DNA of 64,000 bases from NCBI RefSeq assembly GCF_050946515.1, contig NZ_JBMNUX010000002.1:1-64000 (forward strand). The letters are read 5' to 3'. The stretch is from Tractidigestivibacter sp050946515 (GTDB lineage Bacteria; Actinomycetota; Coriobacteriia; Coriobacteriales; Atopobiaceae). Of this stretch, positions 8,819 to 17,062 are shown piece by piece (positions within the stretch are counted from its first letter, which is position 1; each line of letters opens with the position of its first letter). Position numbers and translations under genes: made by a program. Under the pieces are notes generated by a model. The model saw nothing but the letters and a program-made list of their open reading frames with translations. It did not search any database and was not told where the DNA came from.

Positions 8819-9478
8819 ATGATTCAAGGTGCAATATTCGACCAAGATGGCCTGATGTTTGATACGGAGAAGTCTTGGCTCAAGGCATGGAAGCCAGCCC
8901 TTTCTGAGTTTGGCTACCCCGACGTCCCCGAGGGCCTTCCCGCCGCCACGAGAGGGACCTCAGGCGACAGCTTCTACGCGGCCATCCATCGATTCTTTGG
9001 CCCTGAGGCCGACGCAAAGGGGATCCGCGACGCCCTCAGCCGCCATGCCTACGCCGACATCCGTGCGCACATCGAGAAGAAGCCGGGCCTCGACGAGCTT
9101 CTTGCCTGGCTCTCAGACCAGGGCGTCCCCTGCGCAGTGGCAACCTCTTCCCCAAGGGGAGACACCCTGAACAACCTGCGCAGGAGCGGAATCGAGGAGC
9201 GCTTTCAGGCGGTGGTGACTGGCGACCAGATCACGCGCTCGAAGCCTGACCCGCAGATCTTCAACATCGCGGCGTCCCTGATTGGGACCGAGCCCGCCCA
9301 TACGCTGGTCCTAGAGGACAGCAAGCAGGGTCTGCGGGCAGGCCATGCCGGGGGCTTCATCACCGTGATGGTGCCAGACCTTACGCCGCCTGACGAAGAG
9401 ACCGACGCCCTCTGCGACGCTTGCTGCGCGAGCCTGCTTGAGGTACGCGACCTTCTCGCCTCAGGAAAGCTCGGGTAG
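8819..9478 (+). CDS. HAD-superfamily phosphatase, beta-phosphoglucomutase-like
   Basis: 219 residues. All four HAD motifs are present: FDQDGLMFDT (nucleophile and acid Asp), ATSS (motif II), SKPDPQIF (Lys of motif III) and LEDSKQG (motif IV acids). The helical cap sits between motifs I and II, as in the PGMB/phosphoglycolate phosphatase subfamily. The substrate cannot be read from sequence. I begin at the ATG at 8819, where homology starts; an in-frame ATG lies at 8795. Confidence 0.82.
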   Translation: MIQGAIFDQDGLMFDTEKSWLKAWKPALSEFGYPDVPEGLPAATRGTSGDSFYAAIHRFFGPEADAKGIRDALSRHAYADIRAHIEKKPGLDELLAWLSDQGVPCAVATSSPRGDTLNNLRRSGIEERFQAVVTGDQITRSKPDPQIFNIAASLIGTEPAHTLVLEDSKQGLRAGHAGGFITVMVPDLTPPDEETDALCDACCASLLEVRDLLASGKLG

Positions 9479-9512
9479 CCCGTGGTGCCTGCCGACGGCT
9501 TTGCGCCCGCGC

Positions 9513-10280
9513 CTACGGGGCAAGGAAGTGCAGGTACTCGTCGAACACGTTGAAGAGCATGTCGCCCGAGACCACGGGAATGTCCGCAGTCGAGCCCTCG
9601 AGCGGAACGTGCGTATAGAGGTCATGGGCACGCGTGAGCACCAGGGCCGGGTCGACGTCGTAGGAGTCCCCGAGAACTACCTCCAGGTAGGGGGCGTACT
9701 TTGCCGCCTGCTTGACCTCCTCATGGTCAATCTGGTCCTTCATCTTGAACTCGAGCGAGAAGGCATGCTCAGGCGAGATCACCAAGACGTCGGTGTAGAT
9801 TCTGATGCGTCGGGCCCGCCGAATGCGCAGCTCGAAGCAGATCTCCCACGATCCGCACGCAAGACCAAACTCCCGAAGCGCCTGGAAGTTCTCTCGCATC
9901 GCCTGGCGCGTGTCGAGAAACGAATGGACGAGACCGCGTGTATCGTTCAAGTTGCGCCCGATTCTCTGGCAGCCGGCCTCAAGCTCGGAAAGCCAGCCAT
10001 GCTCGTCCTGGTCCATAAATTCTGCAACCGTTCCGTACCAGCCGGAAAACTGGTCGAGACCCGCGTGGGGAACGTCTTGGCGAATCATGCCGTACCACAG
10101 GTAGTCACGGTCCCGATAGCACAGGTCAGATATGAAGGGGGAGCGGTAAAGGTACTGGTTCACGACCTTGCGTGGAAGCCCCAGCGTTTGGGCTATGTCT
10201 CTTGCCTTCACTCCGTCATGGCGGCAGATTGCGGCATAGATGGCGCGCTCGCGCTCGTCGGCTGCCGACTTCCAACGCAT
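9513..10280 (-). CDS. winged-helix plus PD-(D/E)XK nuclease-like protein, uncharacterised
   Basis: 255 residues. Residues ~8-48 look like a winged helix-turn-helix (VKARDIAQTLGLPRKVVNQYL). The C-terminal part (about 145-215) has the order of a PD-(D/E)XK fold: a Glu-containing strand, TDVLVI with Asp164, SLEFKM with Glu177 and Lys179, then a helix with Gln191 (VKQAAKYAPYL). There is no helicase, methylase or other partner domain. It starts 13 bp after the cbiO stop and has a strong AAGGGAGGGG ribosome site, so it is the last gene of the nickel/cobalt transporter operon. Function unknown; nuclease activity is an inference from the motif pattern. Confidence 0.7.
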   Translation of the reverse strand: MRWKSAADERERAIYAAICRHDGVKARDIAQTLGLPRKVVNQYLYRSPFISDLCYRDRDYLWYGMIRQDVPHAGLDQFSGWYGTVAEFMDQDEHGWLSELEAGCQRIGRNLNDTRGLVHSFLDTRQAMRENFQALREFGLACGSWEICFELRIRRARRIRIYTDVLVISPEHAFSLEFKMKDQIDHEEVKQAAKYAPYLEVVLGDSYDVDPALVLTRAHDLYTHVPLEGSTADIPVVSGDMLFNVFDEYLHFLAP

Positions 10281-10293
10281 TGCGGCCCCTCCC

Positions 10294-11061
10294 TTACCGA
10301 CCGCTCGGGACGTTTAGGTGAACGTGCGGCCTGTCCTCGTAGCCGTGATAGTCTCCAAAGTAGACGAAGTAGTCTGCGACACGGTCCGCAAGAGACTGGT
10401 CGTGGGTCGCCACGACGAGCGTCTTTCCCGCCGCATGGAGCTCGTCGAGAAAGCCCAGCATCCACTCGCGCGAGCGCTGGTCGAGGCTTGCCATCGGCTC
10501 GTCAAACAGGTACACGTCAGGGTTCATCGACACGATGCAGGCGATGGCGACCTTCTTCTGCTCGCCGCCGGAAAGGTTGTAGGGGGCGCGCCGGCGCAGC
10601 TCGGAGATGCCGAGAAGCTCGCAGACGTCGCTCACGCGGCGCTCCACCTCCTTGGGCTCAAGGCCCATCTGGCGCGGCCCAAACGCGATCTCGTCCTCGA
10701 CGCTCGCGCAGAAGAGCTGCGAGTCAGAGTCTTGGAAGATGAAGCCGACGCGCTGATGGAGGCGCTTCGAGAAGGCAGGGTCGGCCATGCTCTTCTCGTC
10801 AACGACCCGCCCGTCAAAGCGGTAGCTTCCTTGCTGCGCCAGGTTGAGCCCCACCATCGCGCGCAGAAGCGTCGACTTGCCCGACCCGTTGTCGCCCATG
10901 AGCACCGCCGCGTCGCCCGGGTAAATGTCAAGGTCTATGTGGGAGAGCACCGCATGCTCTCCGTAAGCGAAGCAGAAGTCGTCGAACGAGATGAGGGGGC
11001 GCCCTGCGGCATGGGCGTGGGGGCTGTGAAGCGACAATGGGTGCGCTGAGGTATGACGCAT
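10294..11061 (-). CDS. cbiO: energy-coupling factor transporter ATPase (cobalt/nickel CbiO type)
   Basis: 255-residue ABC ATPase powering metal uptake by the CbiM/CbiQ membrane components. Walker A is GDNGSGKSTLL, the Q-loop lies in FIFQDSDSQLF, the signature is LSGGEQKK, Walker B is VYLFDEPMASLD and the switch His is in VVATHD. The first 17 residues hold five histidines (3, 7, 12, 15, 17), unusual for the family and suggestive of metal binding. AAGGAG lies upstream of the ATG, and only 2 bp separate it from cbiQ. Confidence 0.92.
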   Translation of the reverse strand: MRHTSAHPLSLHSPHAHAAGRPLISFDDFCFAYGEHAVLSHIDLDIYPGDAAVLMGDNGSGKSTLLRAMVGLNLAQQGSYRFDGRVVDEKSMADPAFSKRLHQRVGFIFQDSDSQLFCASVEDEIAFGPRQMGLEPKEVERRVSDVCELLGISELRRRAPYNLSGGEQKKVAIACIVSMNPDVYLFDEPMASLDQRSREWMLGFLDELHAAGKTLVVATHDQSLADRVADYFVYFGDYHGYEDRPHVHLNVPSGR

Positions 11062-11063
11062 GG

Positions 11064-11924
11064 CTAGGCGACTCCTTCAAGATAGACAAAGAGAATAACG
11101 CAAAGGACGAGAATAGCGCACCACGCCGCGTCAACGGGCTTTGGGGCCGTGCGCCCTGCCGGCGCGTACTCCCCTTCGAACCCGCGGCAGCGCATCGCCT
11201 CGCTGGTCGCCCGTGACGCCTCGGCGCTCTTGAGCAGCGTGACGCCTCCCACGCCCCCGATCGACGAGCCCTTGTCGCGGTTCTTGCCAACGCTGCGCAG
11301 CTTGAGGGCGCACAGGACCTCGAGCGCAACGTGACCGAGGTCGACGATTCCCTTGAACGCCAGCTCGAGCGTCATGATGGCAAGGTTGGGAACGTGAAGC
11401 GTCCTGAGCGCCCCAGTGAGCTCGGAGGGCGTCGTCGAAAGCGTCACGCACATCACGATGGAGACGGAGACGAGCACCTTTGACCCAACGCGCACGGCTG
11501 AGGCGCTTTGGCCAAGGAAGATTGCAGGGATCATGATCAGCACCGAAAACCCCGCCGCGGCAAAGGCGGTTGCAGCCGTGCGGGCAAGCGCGCGCTGGGG
11601 CAGAAGCGCAACGCGGACGAGCAGCGCGGCAAGCATGACAATCGTGAACGCCCAGTTGGTTGAGACCGACGTGAGCACAATCAAGAGAAGCCCGCCTACC
11701 GCCTTGAGCGTCGCGCTGGGGGAGAGCCTTCCGCTCTGGCCGTCGTCGATGCGCAGCCTGCCAAGAGCGCCAGCCAGCGAAAGCATGCTCCTCTCTACAA
11801 ACCCGTCGCTGTCGCGACCGGGCGCATACGACTCCGACGAAAGAAGCCACGATGGGAGGGAGCCCGCGCCCCTTCTTGTCGCAGAATCGAGAGCCAGGCT
11901 CTCGCTATCCCTCTCGCTAGACAA
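11064..11924 (-). CDS. cbiQ: energy-coupling factor transporter transmembrane protein (CbiQ/EcfT)
   Basis: 286 residues with several hydrophobic segments between about 65 and 160, and a terminal one. The cytoplasmic coupling-helix region includes ALKLRSVG and EAMRCRGFEGEY, matching the two Ala-Arg-Gly-type motifs through which EcfT contacts the ATPase. No ATG fits; the start is taken as TTG at 11924, which overlaps the end of cbiM by 8 bp and has AAGG upstream. Start position is the least certain part of this call. Confidence 0.87.
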   Translation of the reverse strand: MSSERDSESLALDSATRRGAGSLPSWLLSSESYAPGRDSDGFVERSMLSLAGALGRLRIDDGQSGRLSPSATLKAVGGLLLIVLTSVSTNWAFTIVMLAALLVRVALLPQRALARTAATAFAAAGFSVLIMIPAIFLGQSASAVRVGSKVLVSVSIVMCVTLSTTPSELTGALRTLHVPNLAIMTLELAFKGIVDLGHVALEVLCALKLRSVGKNRDKGSSIGGVGGVTLLKSAEASRATSEAMRCRGFEGEYAPAGRTAPKPVDAAWCAILVLCVILFVYLEGVA

Positions 11925-12930
11925 ATTGCGCCTTAGGCTTGACCGCAGCTGCCACCAGCCTAAACACGATCACGAGAAGCGCAACGCCAATCACAGCAGA
12001 CAGGATGTAGCCCACCCAGTCTGGAAGCGCGCCGAACGTGTAGTCCGGAAAGAGCGCCGTCCACTCCCATCCGCCCGACATGCCCGAGGGGACGTATCCG
12101 ACCATCTCTCCGAGGTCATCGGCGGCCCACTCGCCCCAAGCGTCGCCCGCGGCTAGAAGCCCAAGGGGGCAGACCGCAATCAGCGAAGCCAGCAGCGCCC
12201 CGACAGGGAAAAGCGACTCCTTCTCGACGTTTCCTTGCCCCTGCTGGCCAGTCATGTCTGAAAGCCCAAAGCTCGGCGTCACGCGGCGAACGAAGGCAAG
12301 AATGCCCACGGTGAAGACGATCTCGGCCGCGCCGCAGACGGTGAGATGCGCCGCAAGCATGGTCGGGATCGAGACCCAAAGCGGATAGGGGCAGTACAGG
12401 GCGTTGCCTGCGGCATCGGAAAAGAGCAGCGGCTGGACGCCGAGCTCGATGGCCGCACAGAGGGCGGCGGCGTTGATTCCCAGATACGAGCCTACGCCAG
12501 CGGCAACAAGCTCGCGGGCGCTGCCGTCATGCTTCGCGAGACCGCAGACAAGCCTATAGGCCCCAAAGCCGACGAAGGGCAGGACAAATGCCATGTTGAA
12601 GCAGTTGGCACCAATGGCTAGCACGCCGCCGTCGCCAAAGAAGAGCGCCTGTACGACAACGGCGACCGAAATCGAGATGACAGCGGCCCACGGACCAAAG
12701 AGAATGGCGACAAGCGTCCCGCAGACGGCGTGACCAGTCGTTCCTCCAGGGACGGGAACGTTGAACATCATGGCAAGAAAGCAAAACGCGGCCGCGACCC
12801 CCAAGAGCTGCATCTTTTCTCGAGGAACCGTCCGGCGCACCTCGCGGGCGGCATGCACCCACACGGGGATCATGACGACGCCCATAGCGCCGCAGGTAGA
12901 GGGGCTCAAATAATTCTCGGGAATGTGCAC
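11917..12930 (-). CDS. cbiM: cobalt/nickel ECF substrate-binding component CbiM fused to a CbiN-like segment
   Basis: 337-residue membrane protein that captures Co2+ or Ni2+. I place the start at the GTG at 12930, not at the upstream ORF start, because AAGGAG lies seven bases before it and because the mature N-terminus becomes Met-His-Ile-Pro-Glu, the metal-chelating start that defines CbiM/NikM. The His in GTTGHAVCGTL is another conserved ligand. The C-terminal third, with two more helices and the AAGDAWGEW loop, corresponds to the CbiN/NikN subunit fused in one chain. It heads the operon cbiM-cbiQ-cbiO-nuclease-like. No cobalamin riboswitch is visible upstream, so Ni versus Co is unresolved. 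Confidence 0.9.
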   Translation of the reverse strand: MHIPENYLSPSTCGAMGVVMIPVWVHAAREVRRTVPREKMQLLGVAAAFCFLAMMFNVPVPGGTTGHAVCGTLVAILFGPWAAVISISVAVVVQALFFGDGGVLAIGANCFNMAFVLPFVGFGAYRLVCGLAKHDGSARELVAAGVGSYLGINAAALCAAIELGVQPLLFSDAAGNALYCPYPLWVSIPTMLAAHLTVCGAAEIVFTVGILAFVRRVTPSFGLSDMTGQQGQGNVEKESLFPVGALLASLIAVCPLGLLAAGDAWGEWAADDLGEMVGYVPSGMSGGWEWTALFPDYTFGALPDWVGYILSAVIGVALLVIVFRLVAAAVKPKAQFV

Positions 12931-13063
12931 GTGGGTTCTCCTTGAAAATGCGTCCAAAAAGTTTGAAAAACCTTACCACACGTAAATGAAGACGCGACCA
13001 TGCCGCTGGCGACAATCCACGCCAAGTGGCGGCCCATCGCATGACGAAGAGCCCGCTCGACCG

Positions 13064-13813
13064 TTAGAGAATCTGCTCGAGCAGGGCGAGAAGCCCTTCC
13101 TCGGAATCGACTTCCCAGGTTGCGGGCTTGGCGCCCTCGGGCATGGCGCGGTGACGGCGGTTGAGCCAGATCGAGCGCATCCCCGCGTTCTGCGCGCCGA
13201 CGACGTCGGTTGCAAAGGCGTCGCCTACATAGAGCGCCTCCGAGGCGGAAACGCCCGTGCGGCAGCATGCAATCTGGAAGATCTTGGCTCCTGGCTTTGC
13301 GGTCCCCAGAGGCTCCGACACAAAGACGTTCTCGGCTGGAATCCACTTGCCAAGGCCAAGGACACGGATCTTGTCCTGCTGCTGCGCGCCTCGCCCGTTT
13401 GAGATGAGCCCCACACGACCGTTCTTGGCGCAAAGGTCGAGCACGCTTCTCATGGTGGGGGAGAGCCTCATCGCAGGGGCCGTCTTTGTCGCATAGAACT
13501 TCTGCGCCGCGCAGGCTTCCTCAAAGCTCGCGTCGACGCCAAACTCCTTGAGAGTTCCCTGCATGCGGCGGGCATACTCCTCAACGGAAGGGTGCCTGCC
13601 TGCGGCGAATGCCGCAAAGACCTCTCCGCTGTGGCGGCGGCTCGCATCGTAGAGCTCGCCCGCAGAGACGCCAGGAAGCTTCCCAAGGACGTTCTCGACT
13701 GCATAGGCAAAGGGGAGCGCCTGGTCATAGAGGGTGTCGTCAAGGTCGAAGAAGACTGCAGCGATGCTCGCCGAGCCCCTCTCGCCACATTCTTCCTTGT
13801 TCTTGCCATCCAT
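13064..13813 (-). CDS. HAD-superfamily hydrolase, YjjG/haloacid dehalogenase-like
   Basis: 249 residues. Motif I is FFDLDDTLYD, motif II is in GLISNGRG, the Lys is in GTAKPGAKIF, and motif IV is ALYVGDAFATDVVGA. The DLDDT form and the long helical cap are typical of the YjjG/HAD subfamily IA nucleotidases and phosphatases. Start at the ATG at 13813 with GGGGGTG upstream; the open frame continues further but without homology. Divergent from serC across a 299-bp region. Confidence 0.8.
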   Translation of the reverse strand: MDGKNKEECGERGSASIAAVFFDLDDTLYDQALPFAYAVENVLGKLPGVSAGELYDASRRHSGEVFAAFAAGRHPSVEEYARRMQGTLKEFGVDASFEEACAAQKFYATKTAPAMRLSPTMRSVLDLCAKNGRVGLISNGRGAQQQDKIRVLGLGKWIPAENVFVSEPLGTAKPGAKIFQIACCRTGVSASEALYVGDAFATDVVGAQNAGMRSIWLNRRHRAMPEGAKPATWEVDSEEGLLALLEQIL

Positions 13814-14112
13814 GAGCAACACCCCCAACCCATCTTCGCTCAAGGCGCAAGGTCTTGCCGGAAGCACTTTTCTTGACGCCCCCAGCACCTAGAAGGGTAG
13901 CGCATGCCGCCGTCGCTGGCAGAGGCGCCTCTTTAGCGCAATAGAATCTATTTTGCAAGCTCGATTGCGCTACGAGCCGGTTAACATCTCGGAAAATTAT
14001 GCGCATCTGAAAAGCTTTTGACATTTGCTGGCTAAGATGGTTCAGCAACGGCCGCCTCACAGCGCGAGCGTGTTGGCGGGAAACCCTTGAGTTGCTTAGT
14101 GGAGTGATAAGC
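13814..14112. other. 299-bp divergent intergenic region between HAD gene and serC
   Basis: No gene is visible. It holds two inverted repeats: a perfect 9-bp pair TAGCGCAAT/ATTGCGCTA (13934-13942 and 13964-13972) enclosing a small TAGAATCTA palindrome, and a 6-bp pair TTGCTG/CAGCAA (14025-14048). A good -35-like TTGACA is present at about 14019 but has no convincing -10 at the right distance. The repeats may be operators for either divergent gene. Confidence 0.5.
13934..13972. repeat. 9-bp perfect inverted repeat in the HAD/serC divergent region
   Basis: TAGCGCAAT at 13934-13942 is exactly mirrored by ATTGCGCTA at 13964-13972 with a 21-bp interval. No T-run follows on either strand, so it is more like an operator or a transcript hairpin than a terminator. 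Confidence 0.6.
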
Positions 14113-15195
14113 ATGGCACGCGTTTTCAACTTCTCTGCCGGTCCTGCCGTCTTGCCGGAGGAGGTCCTCTCTCGCGCGTCATCAGAGATGCTCGACTGGC
14201 ATGGAACTGGCATGTCCGTGATGGAGATGAGCCACCGCTCCAAGGCGTTCAAGGAAATCATCGAGACCGCTGAGGCCGACCTTCGCGAGCTTATGGGGAT
14301 CCCCGATAACTACAAGGTCCTGTTTGTCCAAGGCGGCGACAGCCTCCTGTTTGACAGCGTCTTTCTGAACCTTGCCCCGCACAAGAAGGCCGACTACATC
14401 GTGACCGGCAACTGGTCCAACAAGGCGTTCAAGGAGGCTCAGGTGCTGGGCGACGCCCAGTGCATCGCAAGCTCCAAGGATAAGAACTTCACCTATGTGC
14501 CCGATGTCTCCGACCTGCCCATTCGCGACGACGCCGACTATGTCTACATCTGCCAGAACGAGACGATTCACGGCACCCGCTATGTTGACCTGCCAAATAC
14601 CAAGGGCAAGGAGCTTGTTTCCGACCAGTCGTCGATGTTCTTGTCCGAGCCCGTCGACGTGACGAAGTTCGGCTGCATCCATGCCGGAGTGCAGAAGAAC
14701 GTCGGCCCTGCGGGCGTGCAGGTTGTCATCGTGCGCGAGGACCTCATTCCCGACGACATGCCAGGCGTCCCCACGCTGCTTCGCTTCAAGACGCAGGCCG
14801 ATGCCGGATCGCTGTACGACACGCCGAACTGCTGGGGCATCTACGTCTGCGGACTTGTCTTCAAGTGGCTGAAGGCGCGTGGCGGCCTTGAGGCGACCAA
14901 GGAGTACAACGAGGCAAAGGCCAAGGTTCTCTACGACTACCTCGACGAGTCCAAGCTCTTCAAGAGCACCGTCGAGCCCAAGTACCGCTCCATCATGAAC
15001 GTCCCGTTTGTGACGGGCGACGCCGACCTGGACGCCGAGTTTATCGCTGAGTCCACCGCTGCTGGGCTCGCAAACCTCAAGGGCCATCGCTCAGTGGGCG
15101 GCATGCGCGCCTCGATCTACAACGCGATGCCCATCGAGGGCGTGCAGAAGCTCGTCGAGTTCATGAAGGACTTCGAGACCAAGCACCAGGCATAG
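14113..15195 (+). CDS. serC: phosphoserine aminotransferase
   Basis: 360 residues, the standard SerC length. It converts 3-phosphohydroxypyruvate and glutamate to phosphoserine, using PLP, in serine biosynthesis. The N-terminal FNFSAGPAVLPEEVL and the PLP-lysine segment AGVQKNVGPAG (Lys195) are characteristic, as is RSVGGMRASIYNA near the C-terminus. The ATG at 14113 follows GGAGTGA. serA lies 96 bp downstream in the same direction, giving consecutive pathway steps; no phosphoserine phosphatase (serB) is obvious nearby, although two HAD proteins are in the window. Confidence 0.95.
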   Translation: MARVFNFSAGPAVLPEEVLSRASSEMLDWHGTGMSVMEMSHRSKAFKEIIETAEADLRELMGIPDNYKVLFVQGGDSLLFDSVFLNLAPHKKADYIVTGNWSNKAFKEAQVLGDAQCIASSKDKNFTYVPDVSDLPIRDDADYVYICQNETIHGTRYVDLPNTKGKELVSDQSSMFLSEPVDVTKFGCIHAGVQKNVGPAGVQVVIVREDLIPDDMPGVPTLLRFKTQADAGSLYDTPNCWGIYVCGLVFKWLKARGGLEATKEYNEAKAKVLYDYLDESKLFKSTVEPKYRSIMNVPFVTGDADLDAEFIAESTAAGLANLKGHRSVGGMRASIYNAMPIEGVQKLVEFMKDFETKHQA

Positions 15196-15215
15196 CGCAA
15201 CCGCGAGCCAACCGA

Positions 15216-15245
15216 AGCGCCCGGCCTTCGAGTCGGGCGCTCTTG
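15216..15245 (+). terminator. stem-loop between serC and serA, possible attenuating terminator
   Basis: 8-bp stem AGCGCCCG/CGGGCGCT with a 10-nt loop, but only CTTGC after it, so termination is likely partial. Confidence 0.4.
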
Positions 15246-15291
15246 CAAACGCGTCTGATACGACAAACACCAAGCCTGAGGGGGCTTACCC

Positions 15292-16467
15292 ATGTACAAG
15301 GTACATTGCATGAACAACATTTCGCGCGTCGGCACCGACAAGCTGGGGGGCAACTACGAGCTCGTGAGCGAGCTAGACGGCGCTGACGCAATTCTCGTCC
15401 GCTCCGCCAACCTCCACGAGGTCGAGTTCCCGAGCTCCCTTCTTGCCATCGCGCGCGCCGGCGCCGGCGTGAACAACATTCCGCTTGACACGTGCGCACA
15501 GAAGGGCATCGTCGTCTTCAACACCCCCGGTGCCAACGCCAACGCAGTGAAGGAGCTCGTGATTGCCGGCATGCTGCTCTCCTGCCGCGACATCGTTGGA
15601 GGGATCAACTGGGTTTCGGAGAACTCTGACGACCCCGATGTGGGCAAGAAAGCCGAGAAAGCAAAGAAGCAGTTTGCCGGACGCGAGCTTGCAGGCAAGA
15701 CTCTCGGCGTCATCGGTCTTGGCGCAATCGGCTCCGCCGTCGCAAACTCCGGTCGTCAGCTCGGCATGAAGGTGCTTGGCTATGACCCGTACCTTTCAAT
15801 CAACGCCGCTTGGAGCCTTGACCGCAACATCCAGCACGTCACCGACATCAACGAGATTTGGGCCAACGCCGACTTCATCACCATCCACGTTCCGGCGATG
15901 GACAGCACCAAGGGCATGATCTCTCGCGAGGCCATCGAGAAGATGAAGCATGGCGTCGTAGTGCTCAACTACGCCCGCGACGTGCTGGTGGACGAGCAGG
16001 CCATGGCAGCCGCGCTCGATTCGGGGAAGGTCGCCCACTATATGACCGACTTCGCCAACCCGCAGTCTTGCAACATGAAGAACGCCATCGTGACCCCCCA
16101 CCTCGGCGCCTCCACTTCTGAGGCCGAGGACAATTGCGCGGTCATGGCGGTCAGCGAGCTTCGTGATTACATCGAGAACGGCAACATCAAGAACTCCGTC
16201 AACTTTGGTGCCGTTGACCTGGGCGTCCTTACCACCGGCTTTCGCATTGCCCTGTTCCACAAGAACGTGCAGGGCATGATTGGCAAGATTACGAACATCC
16301 TCTCCGAGGCCGACCTGAACATCGAGAACATGGCCAACAAGAGCCGCGGCGAGTACGCCTACACCTTGATCGACGTTGCAAGCGGCAATGTCGATGAGGT
16401 AGCAAAGCGGGTGGCAGCCCTCAACAACGTCGTTCGCGTCCGCGTGATCAACGCGCAAGACGCATAG
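15292..16467 (+). CDS. serA: D-3-phosphoglycerate dehydrogenase with C-terminal ACT domain
   Basis: 391 residues; oxidises 3-phosphoglycerate to 3-phosphohydroxypyruvate with NAD, the first step of serine synthesis. Visible features are the substrate loop RAGAGVNNIPLD, the Rossmann motif GVIGLGAIGSAVAN, the dehydrogenase signature region, and the catalytic His in VTPHLGASTSEAEDN. The last ~75 residues (NVQGMIGKITNILSEADLNIENM) form an ACT domain, usually the serine feedback site. This is the short form without the intervening domain of mycobacterial SerA. AGGGGG precedes the ATG. Probably co-expressed with serC. Confidence 0.95.
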   Translation: MYKVHCMNNISRVGTDKLGGNYELVSELDGADAILVRSANLHEVEFPSSLLAIARAGAGVNNIPLDTCAQKGIVVFNTPGANANAVKELVIAGMLLSCRDIVGGINWVSENSDDPDVGKKAEKAKKQFAGRELAGKTLGVIGLGAIGSAVANSGRQLGMKVLGYDPYLSINAAWSLDRNIQHVTDINEIWANADFITIHVPAMDSTKGMISREAIEKMKHGVVVLNYARDVLVDEQAMAAALDSGKVAHYMTDFANPQSCNMKNAIVTPHLGASTSEAEDNCAVMAVSELRDYIENGNIKNSVNFGAVDLGVLTTGFRIALFHKNVQGMIGKITNILSEADLNIENMANKSRGEYAYTLIDVASGNVDEVAKRVAALNNVVRVRVINAQDA

Positions 16468-16490
16468 CGAGCAGCTCATAAGCCAGAGAA

Positions 16491-16531
16491 GCGCCCCGCT
16501 CCGGGTCTTCGGAGCGGGGCGCTGCCGTTTT
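16491..16531 (+). terminator. rho-independent terminator of serA
   Basis: Perfect 12-bp stem GCGCCCCGCTCC/GGAGCGGGGCGC with an 8-nt loop, then TGCCGTTTTT. It may also serve the converging DUF1292 gene. Confidence 0.85.
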
Positions 16532-16545
16532 TCGATTGGCCTTTT

Positions 16546-16863
16546 CTACTCGATGTAGTTCTCGAGCTCGGCGCTCGCCCTCTCGAACTCGTCATCGTCA
16601 ATGTCTTCGATGCTGAAGCTTCCATCGCTGTACGTGGCATACCCATAGATGTAGATGCTGTCGGGGTCGTTCTCGGAGGCAAGCGCGACGTACTCCTTGC
16701 CATCGCAAGGGAAGATGCTCATCACCTCGCAGCGCTCGGAGTCGCCGTCATCAAACTCCAGCGTAATGAACTCGGGCTCGTCGTCCCATTCTTCCTCTTC
16801 GGGCTCTTCCGCGTCGTCGAGGTCGAATTCCGGATCTTCGTAATAATCCTCGTCCTCTGCCAT
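16546..16863 (-). CDS. DUF1292 family acidic protein
   Basis: 105-residue very acidic protein. The first ~35 residues are nearly all Asp, Glu and Tyr. The remainder (ITLEFDDGDSERCEVMSIF, YVALASENDPDSIYIYGY) matches the DUF1292 family of small proteins found beside RuvX/MTA-type loci in Firmicutes; function unknown. Start at the ATG at 16863 with AAGGAG six bases upstream. It stands alone here, converging on serA. Confidence 0.8.
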   Translation of the reverse strand: MAEDEDYYEDPEFDLDDAEEPEEEEWDDEPEFITLEFDDGDSERCEVMSIFPCDGKEYVALASENDPDSIYIYGYATYSDGSFSIEDIDDDEFERASAELENYIE

Positions 16864-17062
16864 GATCGCTCCTTTTACAGTGGCGCGGCGCACCCTATGG
16901 CGCCTTTGCGCTGAAGTGTACCCGCATCGGGCCGTTTCAGAAGCGTCAAGTATTTCTCTTCTCGGTGAGTAGCGGTAAAGACGTCGCTACCATAGAAAAT
17001 CTCAGATTGGAAGCCGCCGCTGGCGCCGCTGGCGCCACCGCAAACGGACTGGAGGGCAGCAC

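Noticed and set aside
12931..13063. Cobalamin riboswitch upstream of cbiM
   Set aside because: The leader is too short and has no B12-box-like sequence.
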